Shown: in pieces, positions 35,618 through 42,444 of the stretch
Layout of the letters: each line of letters opens with the position of its first letter
Position numbering within the stretch: position 1 is the first letter of the stretch
Origin: Aliidiomarina sp. B3213
Lineage (GTDB): Bacteria; Pseudomonadota; Gammaproteobacteria; Enterobacterales; Alteromonadaceae
Direction: 5' to 3'
Length of the DNA: 64,000 nucleotides
Assembly (NCBI RefSeq): GCF_003290085.1
Contig: NZ_QMKJ01000003.1
Coordinates: forward strand, 186,001 to 250,000
Made by a program: the position numbers and the translations under genes
Notes under the pieces: generated by a model
The model's input: the letters and a program-made list of their open reading frames with translations, nothing else
Told to the model about the DNA's origin: nothing
Database searches by the model: none

Positions 35618-37747
35618 TTACTTGTTGAACACTGTAGTGCGATTTCTACCTTCTTCTTTACTCGTGTACAACGCCTCGTCGGCAAGTCTCATTGCAGTAT
35701 CTAAGTCGAGTGCAAAATCGTCTTGCAACGAAACCATGCCTATACTCACCGTCATATTCAAGCTTCCAGCTTCAATAGGGATGTCTTTTTCTTCTAGCGC
35801 CTTGCGGAAACTCTCGATTTGCGCGAAATGCTCTTCACATGAGCCTCCTGTAAGAATCATTACGAATTCCTCGCCACCATAGCGGGCGACAAGGTCTGAC
35901 TCCCTGTGAAAAAACGACTTCAGCATTTCAGCAATAACTTTCAAGCAGTCGTCACCCTTGGAATGTCCGTAGGTGTCGTTAATTTTTTTAAAGAAGTCGA
36001 TGTCTAAGCCCACCACCGAAAGGGGTTGCTCGTTACGTGTGTTCGACTTGTATATCACCTGAGCTGTTTCGTCGAAGTAACGGCGGTTAAATAAGCCTGT
36101 TAGTGCATCTCTTTTTACCGTCTCTGCCAAACGCGCATTTAGCTCTGAGAGTTCCTTGGTTTTTTGTTCCACCTCTTCTTCCAGCTTACGGTTAAAATCC
36201 ATCATGACCCGTTTACTTTCTTGCAGCTGCTGGCCTACTTCTTCTACCTCGGTAGTAAGGAACAAAGAATCTGCTGGCACCAAATAGTCTTTCTTATTAG
36301 TGAACTGCTCAATTAAGCTTTTTAACGGCAAGGTAAATTGCATTGCGAAGCGCCGTACCGTAACCAAGAAGAATGTGGAAATCAGAAACAGTGAGATCAG
36401 CAATATAATCATGTTTCTAATAAAAACTTGGGTAATCACATCGGGGTCTGAAAATACATAAGCTTTCCAACCAAAAGAGCTCTCTACCATCTCGTAGAAA
36501 AATTCGTCTCCCTGAATCGAAGTTAATTTAATGCTGTCCGTGTAACGGTTCTCTTGCTCGGTAACATTAAAATTATCTTCAGCCGTAAACGGTAAGTTGC
36601 TAGAGGTGTGAATAACCTGACCCGAGGCGTCTGCTAACACAATGTATTGCTCGCTAACGCTTTCGTTTAGGCTTTCTTGCAGTACTTCCAGCCTAGGCAG
36701 GTTCAAAGAACCTTCAACCACCCCAACCGTTTCTCCGTCCACAATAATTGGGCTACTCACCGCAATAATCATGTCGTTGCCAAAACCGCGCCCCTGAAAC
36801 ACATTAGAAACGAAGCTTTCTTGCCACTGAAAAGGCACACGAAAATAGTCTCTGTCTGCTACATTCCGGTTTACCGGGTCTGGTGAATCGAGCAACCGCT
36901 GAAAAGTTTCCTTCGGTGTACCATGGGTAATATTTCCGCTTGCGTCTGCAATTAACATGGTAATAAAGCCAGGGAAATTATTCTGCGTGGCCTCTAAAAG
37001 TAACTGTGGGTTGTCCGAGAAAGAGAGCAATTCGGCCAACTGTTTAATTACGTTCTGGTGGTTACGCAAATACCTTTCACTCAGATTGTTCAATTGCGCA
37101 GCTGTGCTTTCAAGGTTAGAAGCAAACTCGCGCTCGTAAGTTTCTACGGTTTTTGAAGTTAACACCAACGCAACGAGCAATGCTGGTAGAAAAGTGGTGT
37201 TCATTGCGAGGTAAAAAATTCGAGCACTCAGTTTAATAGGCTTATTTCGAGCGCTTAAGTCGCACCATTTCAGCGGAATAAAAACCATCAAAAGACTGGC
37301 TGCAATAGTGTAAATCAGGCCATTTAAAAGCTGCTTCAGAAGCACTAGGAACATGTAGTCTTGGGGGTAGTAATTGTATTGGCTATTCATAATGCCATAC
37401 GAAACAGGTATACCAACTATTAGCCAATAAATTACGTCGGCTATAACCAGAGACATACCTCGCTTATAAAACCAATAAACAACGATAAGCTCCGCAAACA
37501 TTAAGAAAATGAAATAAGGGTTATCAGTTTTTAACCAAAGGCTTACCGAAGAGAACAAACAAGCAATTAGAGCAGGTTTAAAGCCTCGGCTCATCAGGCA
37601 TAGAAGAACGAACAGTTGACCGAAGTGAAACCAGAGTTCGCCATAGGAATTAACTAGAAAGAAAGCATTAAAAAACGCCGCTATCGAACCGTAGATTACA
37701 GCAAAGAAAAGATTAGAAGGGGCGGCGCTACTCGTGTTCAATTTCAC
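35618..37747 (-). CDS. Membrane-bound sensor diguanylate cyclase (multi-TM, Cache, GGDEF)
   Basis: The 709-residue protein has an N-terminal block of about six helices (to about residue 200), a periplasmic double Cache-like domain (about 215-455, with DRDYFRVPFQWQESFVSNVF and IIAVSSPIIVDGETVGVVEG), another membrane helix, a coiled coil (LEEEVEQKTKELSELNARL) and a C-terminal GGDEF domain. GGEEF is at 624-628 with an RxxD site at Arg615-Asp618, so an active cyclase is expected. The ADRDYF and VVEG patterns are typical of amine or amino-acid-binding Cache modules; the ligand is inferred only. It is a single gene, 32 nt upstream of which lies no coupled partner. Confidence 0.92.
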   Translation of the reverse strand: MKLNTSSAAPSNLFFAVIYGSIAAFFNAFFLVNSYGELWFHFGQLFVLLCLMSRGFKPALIACLFSSVSLWLKTDNPYFIFLMFAELIVVYWFYKRGMSLVIADVIYWLIVGIPVSYGIMNSQYNYYPQDYMFLVLLKQLLNGLIYTIAASLLMVFIPLKWCDLSARNKPIKLSARIFYLAMNTTFLPALLVALVLTSKTVETYEREFASNLESTAAQLNNLSERYLRNHQNVIKQLAELLSFSDNPQLLLEATQNNFPGFITMLIADASGNITHGTPKETFQRLLDSPDPVNRNVADRDYFRVPFQWQESFVSNVFQGRGFGNDMIIAVSSPIIVDGETVGVVEGSLNLPRLEVLQESLNESVSEQYIVLADASGQVIHTSSNLPFTAEDNFNVTEQENRYTDSIKLTSIQGDEFFYEMVESSFGWKAYVFSDPDVITQVFIRNMIILLISLFLISTFFLVTVRRFAMQFTLPLKSLIEQFTNKKDYLVPADSLFLTTEVEEVGQQLQESKRVMMDFNRKLEEEVEQKTKELSELNARLAETVKRDALTGLFNRRYFDETAQVIYKSNTRNEQPLSVVGLDIDFFKKINDTYGHSKGDDCLKVIAEMLKSFFHRESDLVARYGGEEFVMILTGGSCEEHFAQIESFRKALEEKDIPIEAGSLNMTVSIGMVSLQDDFALDLDTAMRLADEALYTSKEEGRNRTTVFNK

Positions 37748-37998
37748 TACTCTTCATAATCGGTTTCGCACTGTTCCAGAGCAAAGCCTTTGATAGATAT
37801 CCTATTTGTAATGAAAAGCTTTCTTAAAAGCAACTACTGCACCATCTTGTCATATTACTGTCGCATTCGTTTCATACTCATTTCCTATGCCTTTCCTATA
37901 AGTGTCGTCACGCGGTTCTGCGCCTAGCGCTATTGTGAAGCCAGCTCATGTGAATGAGTAAAAACATCACTTACTTGAATACGAAAAGGGAAATTACA

Positions 37999-38415
37999 AT
38001 GAAAAACTTAGACATAAAATGGCTAACCATTGGAGTACTTACTTATATAGCAGGCGGGGTGCTGCTGAGTTCTATTTTAATTATGGTACTTATGCAGCTG
38101 TTTAATACTATTCCACCTGCGCAGCTGCCGGCAGTAGAGCCGACTGCTTCAATTATTGCCATTGCCCAGCCCCTGATTGGCTTTGCTCTCGCGCTTTTGG
38201 TGAGCAGTTGGGTATATAAGCAAACAAAATCAAATGCACCAAAAACCGTTTGGTATTTTGCAGGTGCATTAACACTCTATGGTGTACTCAGTATTTTTAT
38301 GCACCCTGAAGCTGCTCTGCTGCATTCTATTTTAAAGTTAGCAGCACCATGGGTTATTGCACTACTCGCCGTCAAACTTAGCCTTTATAAACAACGCTTA
38401 GCTTTGGAAAACTAA
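37999..38415 (+). CDS. Hypothetical four-helix membrane protein
   Basis: The 138-residue protein has four predicted membrane helices (starting WLTIGVLTYIAGGVLLSSIL) and no recognisable domain. I chose ATG 37999, with AAGGG 9 nt upstream, over an in-frame ATG at 37954 that would add 15 polar residues. The region upstream (37748-37998) is a divergent promoter shared with the Cache-GGDEF gene. The stop overlaps that of the CDF-type transporter gene by 4 nt. Function unknown. Confidence 0.7.
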   Translation: MKNLDIKWLTIGVLTYIAGGVLLSSILIMVLMQLFNTIPPAQLPAVEPTASIIAIAQPLIGFALALLVSSWVYKQTKSNAPKTVWYFAGALTLYGVLSIFMHPEAALLHSILKLAAPWVIALLAVKLSLYKQRLALEN

Positions 38416-39059
38416 CCACAGCAACTCGAAATATCCGTTTTAGCGCCCGACTTTACAGCTCGGGCGTCGCTTATTACCGTCAGTGCAGACTTTAGAACAA
38501 ATAATGCGATAACACTGGCGATAAGTAAGTCAGGCCACGCTGTACTCAGCTCTGCCACCATCAGGGCAGAAACAATTACACCAATATTCATAATCATGTC
38601 ATTACGAGAGCAGATCCAGCTTGCGCGAATATTGATGTCACCATTACGGTGACTGTACAACAACAAAAAACATGCAATGTTCACAATTAGCGCTAAACCC
38701 GCTATCCACAACATAGTTGAAGCATTTGGGTCACTCCCCCAAATCAAACGCTGCAGCACATTACCTAGCACAAGAATTGCTAACGCCAGTTGCAACGAGC
38801 CATTGAAAATCGCTGCATTTGCTTTGTATTTAATAGCTTTCCCCACCGCATACAAACTTACTGCATACACAAGTGTGTCCGCTAGCATATCTAAAGAGTC
38901 GGCAATTAACCCGCTAGACTCAGCCAACCAGCCAGCAATAAACTCAACGAAAAACATCACACCATTCAAAACCAAAACAGTCCATAGCAACCGCTTTTGT
39001 GCGTTGTCCATTTGAACTTGCTCTGATTTTAATGATTCGCTGCCGCAGCACTCTGACAT
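38412..39059 (-). CDS. Short CDF-type cation transporter with Cys-Cys-Gly at both ends
   Basis: The 215-residue protein has six membrane helices in the cation diffusion facilitator pattern. Helix 2 carries DSLDMLAD, the acidic pair of the metal site; helix 5 has CSRNDMIMN where canonical CDFs have HxxxD, so one His is replaced. The C-terminal cytosolic domain is missing, as in short CDF relatives. Striking are MSECCG at the N-terminus and ISSCCG at the C-terminus, possible soft-metal sites. Export of a divalent or thiophilic metal is likely, the ion unknown. ATG 39059 has AAGG 8 nt upstream. It is divergent from an XRE regulator. Confidence 0.82.
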   Translation of the reverse strand: MSECCGSESLKSEQVQMDNAQKRLLWTVLVLNGVMFFVEFIAGWLAESSGLIADSLDMLADTLVYAVSLYAVGKAIKYKANAAIFNGSLQLALAILVLGNVLQRLIWGSDPNASTMLWIAGLALIVNIACFLLLYSHRNGDINIRASWICSRNDMIMNIGVIVSALMVAELSTAWPDLLIASVIALFVLKSALTVISDARAVKSGAKTDISSCCG

Positions 39060-39191
39060 ATTAATACCTTGCTTAAACCTTATGATTCCTATTGTATCAA
39101 ACCGTCGCACTCTGCGACGAACGTATGAGGTAGTTCCAGAAAAAATAAGTTGCTATGATTTCCAAACTAAGCGGCTTAAAAAAGAAAACAG

Positions 39192-39650
39192 ATGGAAATT
39201 AACGCCAAGCTAATAAAAGAATATCGCAACCAAAAATGTTGGTCTCAACTTCAGCTTGCCGAAATGGCAGGTATTAGCATGAGAACCTTGCAGCGCTTAG
39301 AAAAAACCTCCACCGCTTCATTAGAAACCATCAAAAGCATTGCTGCAGTGCTAGAGGTAGAAGCTTCAGAACTTACCGTTTCCACCACGGAACAAGAAAA
39401 GCCTGCCATCGCAGCATATAAAGACAAGAAAAGGCAACGCCGAAACCTTTTCGTGGGTCTTGTCCTCGTTTGCGTGATTAACATTATGACCTTCGCGCTT
39501 CTTTTTTATCGCCACATGCAAGGTGACATCAGCGATACTACTTTTATTATCCTAAAGAATTTAATTTCCATCAGCGTCATTGTTGTAGTTTTGGTGGCGG
39601 GTATTCAGGGCTGGCGGAAAGGCTTAATTTCTAAAAAAGACTTCTATTAA
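39192..39650 (+). CDS. Membrane-anchored XRE family regulator
   Basis: The 152-residue protein has a Cro/C1-type HTH (IKEYRNQKCWSQLQLAEMAGISMRTLQRLEK), a linker, and two membrane helices (NLFVGLVLVCVINIMTFALLFY and LISISVIVVVLVAGI). A DNA-binding domain tethered to the membrane suggests signal sensing at the envelope. It is divergent from the CDF transporter gene (132 nt between starts) and 81 nt upstream of the hydrolase-sigma operon, so either could be a target; nothing in sequence decides it. Confidence 0.88.
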   Translation: MEINAKLIKEYRNQKCWSQLQLAEMAGISMRTLQRLEKTSTASLETIKSIAAVLEVEASELTVSTTEQEKPAIAAYKDKKRQRRNLFVGLVLVCVINIMTFALLFYRHMQGDISDTTFIILKNLISISVIVVVLVAGIQGWRKGLISKKDFY

Positions 39651-39663
39651 AGTTTTTTCAAAA

Positions 39664-39731
39664 AAGTTTGTCACACTTTTTCGCTTCAACCTGACCTTAG
39701 TGTTAACACCACAACACATTAAGGACAGGTT
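39664..39731 (+). promoter_or_regulatory. Candidate promoter of the hydrolase-ECF operon
   Basis: Upstream of the secreted hydrolase is TTTGTCACAC at 39667-39676, similar to the TGTCACA -35 element known for some ECF sigma groups such as ECF41. The CGTC expected about 16 nt on is replaced by TGAC. It may be the autoregulated promoter of the sigma factor encoded in this operon. AAGGACAGG just before the ATG at 39732 is the ribosome site. Confidence 0.35.
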
Positions 39732-40643
39732 ATGAAATTCAAACTTAAAACTATTGCTGGCTCATTGTTACTTACTTGCGCTGCTAGCGCGCATGCGAGC
39801 TCGATCTCCACACCGATTATTGAAACCCAAGTAACTGGAAATGGGCCCGACGTGATTCTTATTCCTGGTCTAATGAGCGACGCTCGTGTTTGGCAGGAAA
39901 CAGCAGCGCAGCTCGAGTCTCGTTACACCGTGCACCGCATTTCCATAGCAGGGTTTGGGCAAACACCTTTGAATACCGAACTGCGCGACTCATTCTCAGA
40001 GCCGGTTTTAAATGCTCTACACCAATACATCGAACAAAACACAGGTTCGAACACTGCGGTTGTCGGCCATAGCCTAGGTGCGTTTTTAGGGTATCAGTTG
40101 GCACTTCAAGGTAACGAGCAAGTAAGCTGTGCAGTAGCGGTAGACGGTGTACCGTTCTTCTCCGCGCTAGTCACCATGACGCCGGGCATGACTGCTGAGC
40201 AAGCACAACCCCATGCCGAACAAATGCTACAGGGATATCAACAGCTCTCAGTTGAAATGATGGTGCAACAAACCCAAATGGGTCTCGACCGACAAACTCA
40301 ATCTAACGAAGGCCAAGACCTTATTATGAGCATGGCAGAAGGCTCCGATCCGCAAACAGTAGGCCGAGCCATGTATGAACTTATGATTACCGATTTACGG
40401 CCAGAACTCCCGCACCTGCAAACACCCGTACTGCAAATGGCTGCCATTGGTGCGTTGCCCGAATCACAGCACGACATGGCTTTAAACCAGTACCAACAAC
40501 AAGTAAGTGGTAGTGACCACGTGAGCTTGCTAGAGTTTAACCAAGCGCATCATTTTATTATGTGGGACCAGCCCGAGGCATTTATGCAAGCAACGCAGAA
40601 CTTCATGGAAGAACAATGTTTTGGGGGTAACACCCATGGCTAA
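39732..40643 (+). CDS. Exported alpha/beta hydrolase
   Basis: The 303-residue product has a signal peptide (MKFKLKTIAGSLLLTCAASAHA) and an alpha/beta hydrolase domain: oxyanion region VILIPGLMSDARVWQ, nucleophile GHSLGAFLG and a C-terminal His in NQAHHFIMWDQPEAF. An esterase or peptidase in the periplasm or outside is likely; the substrate is unknown. Its last 8 nt overlap the sigma-factor gene, so the two are translationally coupled. A sigma factor and an exported enzyme in one operon suggests the enzyme is part of the sensed or responsive system. Confidence 0.88.
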   Translation: MKFKLKTIAGSLLLTCAASAHASSISTPIIETQVTGNGPDVILIPGLMSDARVWQETAAQLESRYTVHRISIAGFGQTPLNTELRDSFSEPVLNALHQYIEQNTGSNTAVVGHSLGAFLGYQLALQGNEQVSCAVAVDGVPFFSALVTMTPGMTAEQAQPHAEQMLQGYQQLSVEMMVQQTQMGLDRQTQSNEGQDLIMSMAEGSDPQTVGRAMYELMITDLRPELPHLQTPVLQMAAIGALPESQHDMALNQYQQQVSGSDHVSLLEFNQAHHFIMWDQPEAFMQATQNFMEEQCFGGNTHG

Positions 40644-41709
40644 TTTCGCAGCATTAAACAGCAACGTAGAGCTTGCCCGCAAAGGCGACCAAACCGCTTT
40701 CAGCGCCATTGTTGCAAGTACCCAGAACCTAGTCAGTAGTGTTGCGCTAGCTATTGTGCACGACGTTCGCGCCAGCGAAGACATCGCCCAAGAAGCTTAT
40801 GTACAAACCTGGCAAAAGCTCGACCAACTGAAGCGCAACCAAAGCTTCTTACCGTGGCTTCGCCAAATTACGCGCCATTGTGCTTATCAATGGTTAGAGC
40901 GGGAAAAACATAACCATCAGAGTCGCCAAGAGTCACTCGAGCCTGAATTCGAAAGTTTGGTCGACGACTCTCTTCCAGACGAACAGCTCAACCAAGCACA
41001 GCGCGAGAAGATACTCGCAGCAGCCATGGCAAAGCTACCCGATGAGAGCCGAGATATTGTGGTGCTGTATTATCGCGAACAACAGTCTGCCGAGCACGTC
41101 GCCAAGCTGCTCGGCTTGGAGCCAGCAACCGTGCGACAGCGCCTTTCGAGGGCACGTAAAACGCTCGCCGAAGACTTACTCAAACGCGTAGGCAAAGCAG
41201 CACTACTTACCGCACCTTCGCTAAGCGCTACCGCAATACTCAGCAGCGTTGCCATGTTCACGGCTCCACCGGCAGCTGCCGCAACGGGAACAGCGGTAAC
41301 CACAAGCCTTACCGGTTTCGGGAAGTGGTTCATGTTACTCGGCACCGCAGCCGTGGGATTGGTAGGCGGACTTGCCGGAATTTTCATCGGCGCAAAACAA
41401 GCAGAAAAGTACGCCAACAACCAAGAAGCGAAAGGGATACTCAAGAAGCTTCGTAACCAAACCGCATGGTTCTTCGTTGTGATTGGAGGGCTATTCTTCG
41501 CAAGCTACGCACTCGACGACAGCTGGGTTATGCCCACCATTACCTACTGCATTCTTGTCGCCGGAGTCATGTTCAATCAAAGCCGAGTGCACCAACACAT
41601 ACACATGCCCAAAAATAAGAAGTGGCAGTGCTACGTAGGTGCCATCGGTGGACTCGGCGGCGGATTCAGCGGGCTTATTGGTGGTTTTTTGTTGAGTGGG
41701 CGGTTGTAG
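40636..41709 (+). CDS. ECF-type sigma factor with C-terminal membrane domain
   Basis: The 357-residue protein has sigma region 2 (VHDVRASEDIAQEAYVQTWQ, LPWLRQITRHCAYQWL) and region 4 (LPDESRDIVVLYYREQQSAE, then AATVRQRLSRARKTLAE-like HTH) in the first about 185 residues. The rest holds about four glycine-rich membrane segments, including WFMLLGTAAVGLVGGLAGIF and a final GGLGGGFSGLIGGFLLSGR. No anti-sigma gene is adjacent, so the membrane part may hold the factor inactive in cis. The ATG at 40636 lies inside the hydrolase gene end; the TTG at 40621 is less likely. Confidence 0.87.
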   Translation: MANFAALNSNVELARKGDQTAFSAIVASTQNLVSSVALAIVHDVRASEDIAQEAYVQTWQKLDQLKRNQSFLPWLRQITRHCAYQWLEREKHNHQSRQESLEPEFESLVDDSLPDEQLNQAQREKILAAAMAKLPDESRDIVVLYYREQQSAEHVAKLLGLEPATVRQRLSRARKTLAEDLLKRVGKAALLTAPSLSATAILSSVAMFTAPPAAAATGTAVTTSLTGFGKWFMLLGTAAVGLVGGLAGIFIGAKQAEKYANNQEAKGILKKLRNQTAWFFVVIGGLFFASYALDDSWVMPTITYCILVAGVMFNQSRVHQHIHMPKNKKWQCYVGAIGGLGGGFSGLIGGFLLSGRL

Positions 41710-41737
41710 TTAAAAAACGAGAACAGCTCGTAAACCA

Positions 41738-42034
41738 TTAGTGAACCGAGTGTTCGCGGCGCGCCTCGATTTGTTTGGGCGAAATCACAGCTCCGACAAC
41801 GGGCTCCAGCGCCGCCTGCACCTCGGGAGTTAACGCTTTAAACTCACTTAAAAGTAAGTCTTCACTCACCGAGTCATTAAATACCAGCGTAACTTTCAAA
41901 CTTTGCGGAAAGCGGTTGTAGTCAACCGCGTGGGTAAGCCAAACAAAGCCCGAGGTTTCGAACTTCGCACGCTCGCAAACCTCCGTAAGCGCTTTAATGA
42001 TTTGGTTGTCTGTTTTCTTGTCGGTCTTTTTCAT
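41738..42034 (-). CDS. Conserved small hypothetical protein
   Basis: The 98-residue protein is rich in charged residues and has no membrane segment or signal. VWLTHAVDYNRFPQSLKVTLVF and LTPEVQAALEPVVGAVISPKQIEARREHSVH look like a conserved compact alpha/beta fold, which I have not assigned to a known family. It starts 9 nt after the thiamine-binding-like gene with no clear ribosome site, suggesting coupled translation. Function unknown. Confidence 0.65.
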   Translation of the reverse strand: MKKTDKKTDNQIIKALTEVCERAKFETSGFVWLTHAVDYNRFPQSLKVTLVFNDSVSEDLLLSEFKALTPEVQAALEPVVGAVISPKQIEARREHSVH

Positions 42035-42043
42035 AAGGACAAC

Positions 42044-42307
42044 TTATTCAGGCCGCAAATCGCCCGGTAAGAACTTCACCACAAACACCACCTTGCCATA
42101 AGTTTCAAACGACCACTTCATGCAGTCATTCAACGCAGTCATCACCAAGTCATAGTCACCAAACACCTGCGTGCTCAACGTGTTAGTAAGTACTTTCACG
42201 CCCTCATGCGCTTTAAGCTTGTTGTTCAGCTCGTCGATGAAGCCTGAGATCGGCTTAATGTATTCGTCTGCTAGCGGGTATTTGCTTATTTCTATGCTTA
42301 GTTTCAC
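42044..42307 (-). CDS. YkoF/MTH1187-like thiamine-binding fold protein
   Basis: The 87-residue protein (from GTG 42307; AAGG 7-8 nt upstream) has ISKYPLADEYIKPISGFIDEL, TNTLSTQVFGDYDLVMTALND and KVVFVVKFLPGDL. This is the pattern of the MTH1187/YkoF ferredoxin-like domain, members of which bind thiamine or its pyrimidine part. An in-frame TTG at 42349 would add 14 residues but has no ribosome site. It is the first of two small coupled genes. The ligand is inferred only from the family. Confidence 0.72.
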   Translation of the reverse strand: MKLSIEISKYPLADEYIKPISGFIDELNNKLKAHEGVKVLTNTLSTQVFGDYDLVMTALNDCMKWSFETYGKVVFVVKFLPGDLRPE

Positions 42308-42444
42308 TTTGGGGCCTTTTATGAATTCTGGTTGTTTTAATAAAAGCAAAGGGTAACTGATAACGGCTACAACGATAAAGCTCCTTTAAACAACGCAGTT
42401 TAGTGTTTATAGTGAAATCCAACTTCTTACAGCAGATTGCTTTA

